A stretch of 64,000 nt of DNA from Bryobacteraceae bacterium. Lineage in GTDB: Bacteria; Acidobacteriota; Terriglobia; Bryobacterales; Bryobacteraceae. The stretch is taken from positions 1,434,501 through 1,498,500 of the forward strand of contig JAWKHH010000002.1 of the NCBI GenBank assembly GCA_041394945.1. Reading direction: 5' to 3'. Below, in pieces: positions 53,732 to 62,382 of this stretch (its first letter is position 1; every line of letters begins with the position of its first letter). The notes under the pieces are model-generated. The model ran no database searches. It was not told the DNA's origin and was given only the letters and a program-made list of their open reading frames with translations. The position numbers and the translations under genes were made by a program.

Positions 53732-55063
53732 TTATGCCGCGCCTTGCAGCAGGTCCTCCAGTTGATCCAGCAAGTGATCCGCCTGGTCGCGCGTAATCAC
53801 CAGCGGCGGCGAAAGCCGAATCGTATTCGCCCCCGCGCCCAGCACCAGCACGCCTCGCTCGAACATTTGCTGCACGATCCGGTCCCGCAGCTCCGGCGCG
53901 CGTTCCCGCGTCTCCTGGCTCTTCACCAACTCCACGCCGATCATCAGCCCACGCCCCCGAACGTCGCCCACGCAGCTGAACCGCCGCGGCCAATCGTCCA
54001 TCCGAGCCCGCATATGCGCGCCAATCCGCGCTGCGCTCTCCACCAGCTCGTCTTCGAGCAACTCGATCGTGGCCAGCGCCGCCGCCACCGAAACGGGATT
54101 CCCCCCGAATGTCGAAGCGTGAGCCCCGGGCGTCCAGTTCATCACCGCCGCGCGAGCCACCGTGGCTCCCAGCGGCATCCCGCTCGCGATGCCCTTGGCG
54201 ATCGCGAGGATATCCGGCTCCGCGCCGAAATGCTCACTCGCCCACATCCGCCCCGTGCGGCCCATCCCGCTCTGCACTTCGTCATGAACCAGCAGGATTC
54301 CGTGCCGCGCAGCAACCGCCGCCAACTCGTCGTGGAACTTCTGCGGCGGCACGACATATCCGCCCTCGCCCTGGATCGGCTCCAGCACGATCGCCGCCAC
54401 CTCCTCGGCCGGCGCCGTCGTCTTGAACAACTGCTCTTCGATCACCCGCACGCACTCCACGGCGCATGTCTCCACCTGCTTCCCGTACGCGCACCGGTAG
54501 CAATAGGCGTAGGGGATGTGTGTCACGCCAGGCATCAACGGCGAAAACTTCCTGCGCTGTGCCGGCTTGCTCGCCGTCAACGCCAGCGACCCCAGCGTCC
54601 GTCCGTGAAACGCTCCGTAGAACGCGATGAACTTGTCGCGGCCCGTGTGATACCGGGCCAGCTTCAGCGCCGCTTCCACCGCTTCCGTGCCCGAGTTGCC
54701 GAAGTACACGCGCTGCTCGCCGCCGCCCGGAGCCAGCCGCGCCAATCGCTCCGCCAGATCCACCATGTTCTCGTAGTAGAAGTCCGTCCCGGACATGTGG
54801 ATCAGGCGCGCTGCTTGCTCCTGGATCGCCGCCATCACGTTCGGATGGCAATGGCCGGTAGCGCAAACCGCGATCCCGGCATTGCAATCCAGGAATCGAT
54901 TGCCGTCCACATCGATCACGATCGCGCCCTCGCCGCGGTCCGCAACCAGCGGATACGTGCGTGTGTAGGACGGCGAGATCACAGCGCTGTCGCGGTCGAG
55001 CACCGCTCGCGCCCTGGGTCCCGGCAGCGCGGTGACGAGGTGCGGAAGATCCGGACGAGTCAT
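53732..55063 (-). CDS. class III aminotransferase (acetylornithine/GABA type)
   Basis: 443 aa PLP enzyme. NSGTEAVEAALKLARYHTGR binds phosphate, VLEPIQGEGGYVVPP and HDEVQSGMGRTGRMWASEH hold the cofactor Asp, and DILAIAKGIASGMPLGATVAR carries the Schiff-base Lys. A Cys-rich insertion (PYAYCYRCAYGKQVETC) is typical of the archaeal-like acetylornithine/GABA branch. The amino donor is uncertain. It is the first gene of a run with the methyltransferase, YraN and GalT. Confidence 0.85.
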   Translation of the reverse strand: MTRPDLPHLVTALPGPRARAVLDRDSAVISPSYTRTYPLVADRGEGAIVIDVDGNRFLDCNAGIAVCATGHCHPNVMAAIQEQAARLIHMSGTDFYYENMVDLAERLARLAPGGGEQRVYFGNSGTEAVEAALKLARYHTGRDKFIAFYGAFHGRTLGSLALTASKPAQRRKFSPLMPGVTHIPYAYCYRCAYGKQVETCAVECVRVIEEQLFKTTAPAEEVAAIVLEPIQGEGGYVVPPQKFHDELAAVAARHGILLVHDEVQSGMGRTGRMWASEHFGAEPDILAIAKGIASGMPLGATVARAAVMNWTPGAHASTFGGNPVSVAAALATIELLEDELVESAARIGAHMRARMDDWPRRFSCVGDVRGRGLMIGVELVKSQETRERAPELRDRIVQQMFERGVLVLGAGANTIRLSPPLVITRDQADHLLDQLEDLLQGAA

Positions 55064-55096
55064 ACGTGTGCCCCTTCATCTTACAATTGAACCTTC

Positions 55097-55528
55097 ATGC
55101 CGCCTCCCAAAGATCCGCCAGGCGCCCTGCGCTTCGCCTGCCAGTCAGGCTGCACCAACTGCTGCGACCAGCGCGGGTTCGTCTACCTCACCGCCCAGGA
55201 TCTTCGAAACGCCGCAGAATTCCTCGGCCTTTCCAAGCGCGCGTTCACCAAGCGCTACGTCTACCGCACCCGCCACCTGCGTCGCCTGCGCAAACCGCCG
55301 GATCGCCAATGCCCCTTCCTTGAACCCGGCAAAGGCTGCGCCATTCACCCCGTGAAGCCCGTGCAGTGCCGGCTGTTCCCCTTCTGGCCGGAGCTGGTTG
55401 AGAACCGCGCCGCTTGGTTCGTCGCCGGGTTGGATTGTCCCGGTATCGGCAAGGGCGAACTCATTCAAATCGGCCAGGCGATGGAAACCGCCTCCGAAAT
55501 GAAGACCGCCTACCCCACCATGTATTAA
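55097..55528 (+). CDS. YkgJ-family cysteine-cluster (zinc/iron) protein
   Basis: 143 aa. Cysteine pattern FACQSGCTNCCDQRGFVYL, QCPFLEPGKGCAIHPVKPVQC and LDCPGIG gives at least eight conserved Cys, the YkgJ/UPF0153 layout thought to bind a metal cluster. No signal peptide. Enzymatic role unknown. The last four bases overlap the end of the convergent MBL gene. Confidence 0.85.
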   Translation: MPPPKDPPGALRFACQSGCTNCCDQRGFVYLTAQDLRNAAEFLGLSKRAFTKRYVYRTRHLRRLRKPPDRQCPFLEPGKGCAIHPVKPVQCRLFPFWPELVENRAAWFVAGLDCPGIGKGELIQIGQAMETASEMKTAYPTMY

Positions 55529-56433
55529 CCGGCCAGCGCGCCCGGCTGCAGGCCTTTTTCCAGATCGAATACGCCCCCCACCGCGCCTACCGCGCACGTC
55601 CGCCGCGTGAGTCCCACCGCCGCCCGCACCCGATACACCGCCTCAATGCCTGTGCAGTGCGCGCCCAGAAAATGCTGCAAGCCCATCTTCTTCAACTCCG
55701 CCGACGTCCACGCCAGCGTCTCCTCGCTCGCGTTGAACAGGTGGAACCCGCCGATCGCTGCATGCACCGGCGCTTTCCGTACCTTCTCCCTTGCGTACTC
55801 CAGCGTGTTGATGATCCCGGCGTGTCCGCACCCGGCCACCACCACCAGCCCCTTCACCGTATCGAGCACCAGCGACTGGTCCTCCTGGATATTGTCCTCG
55901 GCTCCCACATTCGCACTCCAATTCTTTTCTGGATGCGTGCGCGGCACCGGTCCGGTCAGCCATGCGCCGGGGAAAATCTCCTTCGCCTCCCGCAGGATCT
56001 CGAACGTGCCGCCGCTTTTCTCGTACACGGCCTTCGCATCCGGCATCGGCGTTCCGCGGCGGCCGGCGCGGAAGATCCCTTCGCCCACCCATGCCCGCGA
56101 CAGCGCCTTCGGGTTGCGCTTGCCGAGCACTTCCCGCATCGTGAGGAATCCGCCGGTGTGATCGCCATGGTTGTGCGAAAGGATCACGTCGCTGATATCG
56201 CTGAGGTCGATCTTCAGTTGATCCGCATTCGCCAGCACCGTCCGCGGATGCGCGCCGGTATCGAACAGGATTCGCCGGCCGTTTGCTTCCACCGCCGCGC
56301 CGAAACCCCACTCGCCGATTCCACGATCGGCGAGCATCGTCGAAAGGATCGTGACCCGCGCGGTTCGAATCGGCGGGTCGCCCGCCGCCAACGCCGGTGC
56401 GCCCAGCAGCGCCAGGGCCTCGCGTCGTGTCAT
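55525..56433 (-). CDS. exported metallo-beta-lactamase-fold hydrolase
   Basis: 302 aa, starting MTRREALALLGAPALAAGDPP, a Tat-type leader. The MBL fold is shown by RRILFDTGAHPRTVLANADQ, ILSHNHGDHTGGF (HxHxDH), GCGHAGIINTLEYA and the late His in GAHCTGIEAV. This opening and the distal CGHAGI match the 7,8-dihydropterin-6-methyl-4-beta-aminobenzenephosphate-synthase-like branch rather than beta-lactamases. It shares ATGA with the sulfatase stop, so it belongs to that operon. Confidence 0.85.
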   Translation of the reverse strand: MTRREALALLGAPALAAGDPPIRTARVTILSTMLADRGIGEWGFGAAVEANGRRILFDTGAHPRTVLANADQLKIDLSDISDVILSHNHGDHTGGFLTMREVLGKRNPKALSRAWVGEGIFRAGRRGTPMPDAKAVYEKSGGTFEILREAKEIFPGAWLTGPVPRTHPEKNWSANVGAEDNIQEDQSLVLDTVKGLVVVAGCGHAGIINTLEYAREKVRKAPVHAAIGGFHLFNASEETLAWTSAELKKMGLQHFLGAHCTGIEAVYRVRAAVGLTRRTCAVGAVGGVFDLEKGLQPGALAG

Positions 56434-57869
56434 GCTGGCCGGCTCCTTCCTGCGCTCTTGTACTTATCAAGCAGCGCCGTCAGGGACGCCACGATCGCCG
56501 GATTCTTCTCGTAGACGTTCTCGGTCTCGGAAGCATCCTTGGCGACGTTGTACAATTGCCCCGGCGCCTCGCCGGGCTTAGGCTCGATCTTCCGCGGTTC
56601 CGAAAATCCGCCCGAACCCAGGCCCTCGCAGAGTTTCCATTCGCCCCGCCGGATCGAGAACATGCCTTGGCTCGAGTGGTGCACCACCGATTCACGCAGA
56701 GGCGTCCGCGGCGTCGTCCCCATCGCCGCCGGTAGCCACGAAAAGCTGTCCTCGCCGGCATCCGCCGCGAGCCTGGAGCCGGTCGCCTCGGCCGCCGTCG
56801 CCATCAGGTCCGTAAGGCATCCGAGTTGGCTGCTCACCGAACCGCTACGAAACCGCCCCGGCCACCGCGCGAGAAATGGAATGCGATGCCCCGCGTCCCA
56901 TACGTCCGCCTTCTGCCCGCGCCAGTGCGCGTTCGCCCGATGCGGATACTTTGCCTTGTCCTCCGGCGTCCAGTGCGCGCCGTTGTCAGACGTGAATACC
57001 AGCATAGTGTTGTCCGTCATCTTCAGTTCATCGAGCGTACGTGCGATCCGCCCCAACACATCGTCCACCTGCATCACAAAGTCGCCGTAGAGCCCCGCGC
57101 CGCTCTTGCCGATGTACTGCTTCAGCGGGACCCATGGCGTGTGCGGACCGGTCAGCGGAAAATACAGGAAGAACGGCTGATCCGGCTTTTTCGCCCGGTC
57201 TTTCAGAAACCCCACCGCCTTGTCCGTCAGCGTCGGCAGGCACCCCTCCATCGTGAAGTGCGGCGCAATTGGACCCTCGCGCCAAAACACTCCCCGCGGA
57301 TTGTTCTTCCCCGGAGTGTGCGACGTATGCCGCTCCACCACATGATCGTTCTCCACGAACACATACGGCTCGAAGTCGAGCGAAGCCGGGATCCCAAAGT
57401 AGTAATCGAACCCATGATCGTTTGGCCCCGGCTTCAATGGCTGGTCGTAATCCACCGGCTCCTTCTCCTGGAACCCGAGGTGCCACTTGCCCACGCCGCC
57501 AGTGTAGTAACCCTGCGCCTTCAACATTGATGCCACCGTCGTCCGTCCAGGCTCTATCAGATTCGATCCCCGCCCGTTCAGCACGCCCGATTTCAACCGG
57601 GACCGCCAGCAGTAGCGCCCCGTCAGGATTCCGTAGCGCGTCGGCGTGCATACCGACGACGGCGAGTGCATGTCGGTGAACCGCACGCCTTGCGACGCCA
57701 ACCGGTTCGCGTTCGGCGTCTCGATCTTCGTATCCGGGTTGTAGCAGCCGAGATCGCCCCAGCCCAGATCATCGGCCAGGATGTAGACGATGTTCGGTTT
57801 TGTCGACGCGCCCGCCGCCACGGCGCCTGCCGCCAGCGTCTGAGCGAAAGTCCTTCGCGTAATCATCAT
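56430..57869 (-). CDS. exported arylsulfatase-type sulfatase
   Basis: 479 aa from ATG at 57869 (MMITRRTFAQTLAAGAVAAGAS, Tat-like); a longer frame would overlap the DUF1080 gene. Sulfatase marks: PNIVYILADDLGWGDLGCYN, the formylglycine motif SSVCTPTRYGILTGRY (CTPTR), FLYFPLTGPHTPW and TSDNGAHWTPEDK. It would desulfate sugars outside the cell. Both ends have stop/start overlaps, with DUF1080 before and MBL after, so the three are one operon. Confidence 0.92.
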   Translation of the reverse strand: MMITRRTFAQTLAAGAVAAGASTKPNIVYILADDLGWGDLGCYNPDTKIETPNANRLASQGVRFTDMHSPSSVCTPTRYGILTGRYCWRSRLKSGVLNGRGSNLIEPGRTTVASMLKAQGYYTGGVGKWHLGFQEKEPVDYDQPLKPGPNDHGFDYYFGIPASLDFEPYVFVENDHVVERHTSHTPGKNNPRGVFWREGPIAPHFTMEGCLPTLTDKAVGFLKDRAKKPDQPFFLYFPLTGPHTPWVPLKQYIGKSGAGLYGDFVMQVDDVLGRIARTLDELKMTDNTMLVFTSDNGAHWTPEDKAKYPHRANAHWRGQKADVWDAGHRIPFLARWPGRFRSGSVSSQLGCLTDLMATAAEATGSRLAADAGEDSFSWLPAAMGTTPRTPLRESVVHHSSQGMFSIRRGEWKLCEGLGSGGFSEPRKIEPKPGEAPGQLYNVAKDASETENVYEKNPAIVASLTALLDKYKSAGRSRPA

Positions 57870-59041
57870 TTCGATTCCAGTATCTCGATATCTTTGTACG
57901 TCACGTCCAGGTCGTACCGAGTGTTCAACTGCAGCGCCACCTTGCCGTTCAACCGCCCCGGATCGTCCGTCGCCTCGGCGGTCTTTACGCCGTTGACGTG
58001 GATGGTGTGTCGCCGCCCGTGCGCCGATATCGTCAGCACGTTCCAATCGTCCGGCCGGAAGTGGTCGCGAAACATCCCGTCGGAGGTGTGCTGCAGCCAG
58101 CCGCGCGTGCCCGGCGCCTGAAGCCCGCCCAAGTCGCGCGACGGGTCTACTTCGATCTCGTAGCCCAACTCTCCGCGCAGGTCCGGATCGCCCATTCGGT
58201 AGAACACGCCGCTATTGCCGTGCGTGATCTTGTATTTCAGCCGAATCGTAAAGTCATCCAGCGCCCGTTTCGAAACGTAGAAGCCGCGGGACTCCTTCTT
58301 CGCCGCTTCCGCCGTCAGCCGCATGGTGCCGTCTTTTGCCTTCGCTATCTTCCCGCCTCCGGTGGCCGACCATCCGCCTGGGAACGGTTTCCACCGCGAT
58401 GTTCCCAGATCCTGAATCCGCACGTTCCGCCACCGCACTGTCGCCGGATGCGGGCCCTTGAATGCATGCACCTGCAGCGCGATGAAGCCGGTCAGGTCCA
58501 TTGAGTCCACGACATCGGCACACGCTTTTCCGTTCACCCACGTCTTAATCGCATCGCCGCGTGCCTCCACGCGGTAGGTGTTCCAGGCGTTGTCCTTGTA
58601 CCCTCCGCACTGTGTCTGGTGAAGCCATCCGCGCCGTGCCTCGTCGTAGATTCCGCCTGAGGCGCCGCCCTGTTCGTTCGCCACTTCCACCTGATAGCCA
58701 TGCACCCGCCCCGCCGGATGCTTCACTCGCCGCACGCCCCGGTTCACCGTCATCACCTCGGTTTCAGCCGCGTACTGGTGCGAACGGATCTGCACGCCGG
58801 AGTTCAACACCGGGTCGTTCTTGGTTTCGAACTCCAGGATGAAATCGCCGTACTCGCGGTCCGTGCAAAGAAACGAATTCGGGCTCCCCGCCGCCGTCTC
58901 CCCAACGATCTCCGCTCCCTCCACGCGATACGTGGCCGTGCCATTGCACTGATGCCAACCCGCCAGATCGCGCCCGCTGAACAATGGTTTCCACTGCGCC
59001 GGCAGCAGGGCCGCGCTCACTACGAATAAGACCAGCCGCAT
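57866..59041 (-). CDS. secreted protein with two DUF1080 domains
   Basis: 391 aa, signal peptide MRLVLFVVSAALLPAQ. Two jelly-roll copies: residues about 17-205 (WKPLFSGRDLAGWHQCNGTA, GDFILEFETKNDPVLNSGVQ, TVRWRNVRIQDLG) and about 207-391 (WKPFPGGWSATGGGKIAKA, FTIRLKYKITHGNSGVFYRM, YDLDVTYKDIEILE). DUF1080 covers 3-keto-disaccharide hydrolases and lectin-like domains. The duplication and the sulfatase partner suggest work on sulfated or oxidised glycans. Confidence 0.9.
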   Translation of the reverse strand: MRLVLFVVSAALLPAQWKPLFSGRDLAGWHQCNGTATYRVEGAEIVGETAAGSPNSFLCTDREYGDFILEFETKNDPVLNSGVQIRSHQYAAETEVMTVNRGVRRVKHPAGRVHGYQVEVANEQGGASGGIYDEARRGWLHQTQCGGYKDNAWNTYRVEARGDAIKTWVNGKACADVVDSMDLTGFIALQVHAFKGPHPATVRWRNVRIQDLGTSRWKPFPGGWSATGGGKIAKAKDGTMRLTAEAAKKESRGFYVSKRALDDFTIRLKYKITHGNSGVFYRMGDPDLRGELGYEIEVDPSRDLGGLQAPGTRGWLQHTSDGMFRDHFRPDDWNVLTISAHGRRHTIHVNGVKTAEATDDPGRLNGKVALQLNTRYDLDVTYKDIEILESK

Positions 59042-59084
59042 GACCCCGACATTGTATCGTGGCCCCGCGGCTGGTCCGCTCGCC

Positions 59085-60701
59085 CTACTCGATCAGCTTG
59101 GCGCGCCCGTCCCGAATCGCCTCGTCCAGCAGCTTGTCCAACTGCTCCGAGGCCTGCCGGCTCGCCGCGCCCTGCTTGCGTCCCAACTCGCCCTGCATCC
59201 GGCCGAGTTCGCCTTGCTTGCGCCCGAGTTCGCCCATCTGCCTGCCGATCTCGCCGTGACCTTCGCCCAGCGAGCGTTGTAACTCGCCGAGTTGGCCCTG
59301 CAGCCGGCCCATCATGGACTGTAGACGCCCCAACTCGGATTGCGTCACCGATCCCTTGGCGCGCAACTGCTCGGACTCGGCCCGGATCTTATCCAAGTCG
59401 CCGCGCAAGTCGCGCATGGGCGCGGCGGCGGTCCGGATCTTCTCGCCGAGCTTGCGTTGTTCTTCGCCCAAGGCGCGCTGCTTTTCACCTAGCGCGCGCT
59501 GTTCCTCGCCCAACGCTTGCACCGGCGCAAACAATTCCTGTGCCCTTTTGAGGATTGCAGGGTCTGTAATCCGATAGTCGCTGGCGCCGCGGCTGAACCG
59601 AATCGCATCTGCGCCGATGCGAAGATCGTTGCCGCCGTGGCCGGAAAAGATCCGGCGCATGCCCCGCGCGGGAGCGGCCGGCGCGCGCGAAGGTCGCGGC
59701 GGCCTTGGCGGCGCGGGAGGAGCCTCGGCCACGGGAGCCGGCGCGGCGGGCGGCGGCGGAGGCGACGGCGGCGGCGGAGGCGACGGCGCTTGCGCCATCG
59801 TAATCGACGAGCTCAGGTACAGCATTGGAACCCCCGCCGCGCACAACCACAGAAGCGTTCGCGTGCCGACCACGCCCGCCCCTGGCGGCCCGCTCAGAAT
59901 CCGGTCGATCCGCGCTTCGGCCCGCGACCCGCGCGCCATCGGCACGGCGGCGGCGCTCGCCGCCCGTCTTCCAAGAAAGCTGAAAACCACCTCGGCGTAA
60001 TACGGTCCATCGCCCACCGTCCGAACCACCCGGTCGTCGGCGGCCTGCTCGGCCAACGCCAACAACTCCCGCCGTACCCACCATGCCACTGGGCTGAACC
60101 AGTAGACCGCCGCGTGCAGAGAGGCTGCCAATTGCACCAGGAAATCGCCTCGTTCAATGTGCGCCCGCTCGTGCTGCAACACCGCATCCAGCTTCCGCGG
60201 CTCCCACTCCCGCCACGATGCCGGCAGCACAATCACCGGCCGGAAAGCGCCGAGCGTCACTGGAACTTCCACCTCGCTGGACTCCACCACGCCGGCCCCG
60301 AACTCCGGCAATGGCGCGCTCCGCCTTCGCATCCGGATGCCCGCCACCAGCCCCGCCGCCACGCGCAGCATCAGGATCGCCCCGATCGCCGCGTAGAGCC
60401 ACGCGGCCGCGTCTACCCAGCTCCAACGCGCCGCCTCCTCCGCCACTGCGAACGAGGACACAGCGATTTCGCCTTCGAACGGCGCCGCCACCGCCGCCGG
60501 AGCGGCTCTGAGAAAGATTCGTGGATTCACCGCCACCGCCACCGGCATCAACAAGCCTGCGGCCAGCGCCACCGTCCAAACCGCCGAGCGCACCGCCGCG
60601 TCGCGCCGCCGCGCCAGCCACAGTCCGCCCCCTGCCAACACCGCCACGGCCGCCGCCCGCAACGCGGACTCGCCTATCAGCAAAAACGTCTCCTGCATCA
60701 T
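59085..60701 (-). CDS. BlaR1/MecR1-like M56 metallopeptidase with a coiled-coil C-terminus
   Basis: 538 aa from ATG at 60701 (MMQETFLLIG), overlapping the BlaI-like stop. Four membrane helices (about 12-30, 43-58, 103-122, 280-302) frame a zinc protease with HERAH at 177-181 and WWVRRELLALAEQAAD downstream. After the last helix come a proline tract (residues about 305-342) and heptad repeats LGEEQRA/LGEKQRA/LGEEQRK at about 405-431 and GELGRKQ/GELGRMQ/GELGRKQ at about 488-510. The usual penicillin-binding sensor domain is absent. It is the signal partner of the BlaI-type repressor. Confidence 0.82.
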   Translation of the reverse strand: MMQETFLLIGESALRAAAVAVLAGGGLWLARRRDAAVRSAVWTVALAAGLLMPVAVAVNPRIFLRAAPAAVAAPFEGEIAVSSFAVAEEAARWSWVDAAAWLYAAIGAILMLRVAAGLVAGIRMRRRSAPLPEFGAGVVESSEVEVPVTLGAFRPVIVLPASWREWEPRKLDAVLQHERAHIERGDFLVQLAASLHAAVYWFSPVAWWVRRELLALAEQAADDRVVRTVGDGPYYAEVVFSFLGRRAASAAAVPMARGSRAEARIDRILSGPPGAGVVGTRTLLWLCAAGVPMLYLSSSITMAQAPSPPPPPSPPPPPAAPAPVAEAPPAPPRPPRPSRAPAAPARGMRRIFSGHGGNDLRIGADAIRFSRGASDYRITDPAILKRAQELFAPVQALGEEQRALGEKQRALGEEQRKLGEKIRTAAAPMRDLRGDLDKIRAESEQLRAKGSVTQSELGRLQSMMGRLQGQLGELQRSLGEGHGEIGRQMGELGRKQGELGRMQGELGRKQGAASRQASEQLDKLLDEAIRDGRAKLIE

Positions 60702-61096
60702 TTCCGGCCTCCCTTCGCCTGTGCGATTCTCTTCGCGATCCTTTCCAACTCGCCGCGCGAAACCACCGCTCCATCCACCATTCCGACGAGCAGCTTCTCG
60801 AGCGACCCCGCGCAGAACCGGTCCACGATCCCTTGGACGGCCCGCGCCGCCAGTTGGTGAGGCTGCGCCGCGCCTTCGTATAGAAACGTGCGCCCGCTCA
60901 CCGTGTGCCGGACGAAGCCCTTTTCCTCCAGCCGCCGCAGCACCGTCCGGACCGTCGAATCCTTCATCGGCCGTTCGGCCATCAGCGCCTCGCGCACATC
61001 TTCGGCCGTGCAAGGCCCCCGATCCCACACCTGTTGCAGGATCAGTAATTCGAGATCGCCCAAGCCGGGCGGCGGATCGTCGTTTGGGTTACGCAT
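60698..61096 (-). CDS. BlaI/MecI-family transcriptional repressor
   Basis: 132 aa from ATG at 61096; a longer open frame upstream would begin inside the operator dyads. The winged helix is clear (LGDLELLILQQVWDRGPCTAEDV, KDSTVRTVLRRLEEKGFVRH, GRTFLYEG), followed by a helical dimerisation tail. It binds TACA/TGTA dyads and is cleaved when the M56 partner is activated. The dyads just upstream of its start indicate autoregulation. Confidence 0.92.
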   Translation of the reverse strand: MRNPNDDPPPGLGDLELLILQQVWDRGPCTAEDVREALMAERPMKDSTVRTVLRRLEEKGFVRHTVSGRTFLYEGAAQPHQLAARAVQGIVDRFCAGSLEKLLVGMVDGAVVSRGELERIAKRIAQAKGGRK

Positions 61097-61097
61097 A

Positions 61098-61131
61098 GTA
61101 GCGTTACGTAATGTAACACTACAACGTGTAG
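61098..61131. promoter_or_regulatory. BlaI-type operator dyads
   Basis: Two overlapping inverted repeats lie one base before the repressor ATG. GTAGCGTTAC (61098-61107) and GTAACACTAC (61113-61122) match as complements in nine of ten positions around a five-base spacer. CTACA (61119-61123) and TGTAG (61127-61131) form a perfect dyad around ACG, with the TACA/TGTA core typical of BlaI/MecI sites. Confidence 0.7.
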
Positions 61132-61161
61132 CACGATGCGCCGGCGAAGGCAAGCCCTGAT

Positions 61162-61189
61162 TTGACTTTCCCCGGACTCCTGATACGAT
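61162..61189 (+). promoter_or_regulatory. candidate promoter for the mannonate-dehydratase-like gene
   Basis: TTGACT at 61162-61167 and TACGAT at 61184-61189 are separated by 16 bases. The -10 overlaps the first ATG (61188), so transcription would begin near the second ATG at 61197, suggesting a leaderless message that starts at MQRRHF. Confidence 0.35.
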
Positions 61190-62372
61190 GCCCTCCATGC
61201 AACGTCGTCACTTCCTTGCCGCTTCCGCGTCCGCCGCGGCTCTTTCGAGCTGCGTCTCCTCCACCACTCAGACCACGACAACCACCGATCAGCCCTGGCA
61301 GGACAAGCCCGTCCGACTTCACGTCGGCACCCAGCGTGGACCCACCGATGAACAGATGCTGCAATACCTCAAGCGGCACGGCGTGAACCACATTTGCGCC
61401 TACGCGCCCAAGCCACCGTATCCGCAGCGCGGCTACTGGGAGGCGAGCGAACTCTCCGCAATGAAGGAGCTCTGCGACAAGCACGGCATCGTCATTGAGA
61501 CCGTCGCCGCGCCGTTCCTCGCCTCGAGCCACATCGACCGCGAAGAGCGCCCTAACATCATGCTGGGCAAGGAGCCGGAGCGCCAGCGCGATATCGACGA
61601 CATCTGCAAGTGCATCGAGAATGTCGCCAAGGCCGGTCTGCCCGGAATCAAATACAACATGTCCATCCTGGGCGTGGTCCGCACGGAGCGCACAGCCGGT
61701 CGCGGCGGTTCCACCTACTCAACCTGGAACCTCGCCAAGGCCCAGGCGGACCCCAAGTTCCCCAAGGAAACCAAGGCCGGCACGGTAGACGAAGCGACGG
61801 CGTGGGAGCGCATCACGCACTTTGTGAAGGCTGTGATGCCCGTCGCCCATGCCAACAAGGTGAAGATGGCATGCCACCCGCATGACCCCGGCATGCCGCC
61901 CGAAGGCTTCGAAAACGTGGTCCGCGTGCTAGGTACGCCGCAGGGGCTTTACAAAATGGCCGGCCTCTTCGATAGCCCCTACCACGGCTTTAACCTCTGC
62001 CTCGGCACGACGGCGGAAATGCTCCAGGATCCGAAGAAGGAGATCCACGACGTCATCCGCACTCTCGGCAAGCAGAAAAAGATCTTCAACATCCACTTCC
62101 GCAACATCCGCGGCCATCGTGACGACTTCCAGGAGGTCTATCCCGACGAAGGCGACATGCTCATGCCCCAGGTGCTGCGTACGCTGTACGAAATCGACTA
62201 CCCGTACATGCTGATGCCGGACCACATGCCGCAGCACCCCGATGACGCCGGTGGACGTCAGGCCTTCGCGTTCGCGTTCGGCTACATCAATGGGCTCATT
62301 CAATCCCTGAAATACGAACTCGGCCAGCCGTTCGACGCGCCCACCGACGACAAGAACTGGTTCCCTGCCTGA
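61188..62372 (+). CDS. exported lipoprotein related to mannonate dehydratase (UxuA family)
   Basis: 394 aa from ATG at 61188; the ATG at 61197 (MQRRHFLAASASAAALSSC) is an attractive alternative. The leader ends in LSSC, a lipobox, so the protein is probably lipidated. The barrel matches mannonate dehydratases: GIKYNMSILG, MACHPHDPGMPPEG, FNLCLGTTAEM, NIHFRNIRG and LMPDHMPQHPDD supply the usual Cys/His/Asp metal and catalytic sites. UxuA normally turns D-mannonate into 2-keto-3-deoxygluconate in the cytoplasm; here the location is extracytoplasmic. Confidence 0.82.
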   Translation: MPSMQRRHFLAASASAAALSSCVSSTTQTTTTTDQPWQDKPVRLHVGTQRGPTDEQMLQYLKRHGVNHICAYAPKPPYPQRGYWEASELSAMKELCDKHGIVIETVAAPFLASSHIDREERPNIMLGKEPERQRDIDDICKCIENVAKAGLPGIKYNMSILGVVRTERTAGRGGSTYSTWNLAKAQADPKFPKETKAGTVDEATAWERITHFVKAVMPVAHANKVKMACHPHDPGMPPEGFENVVRVLGTPQGLYKMAGLFDSPYHGFNLCLGTTAEMLQDPKKEIHDVIRTLGKQKKIFNIHFRNIRGHRDDFQEVYPDEGDMLMPQVLRTLYEIDYPYMLMPDHMPQHPDDAGGRQAFAFAFGYINGLIQSLKYELGQPFDAPTDDKNWFPA

Positions 62373-62382
62373 TAGCCGGCGG

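Noticed and set aside
59160..59520. Tandem DNA repeats that might be a CRISPR or minisatellite
   Set aside because: The repeats have a 21-base period and encode heptads in frame in the M56 protein; there are no spacers.
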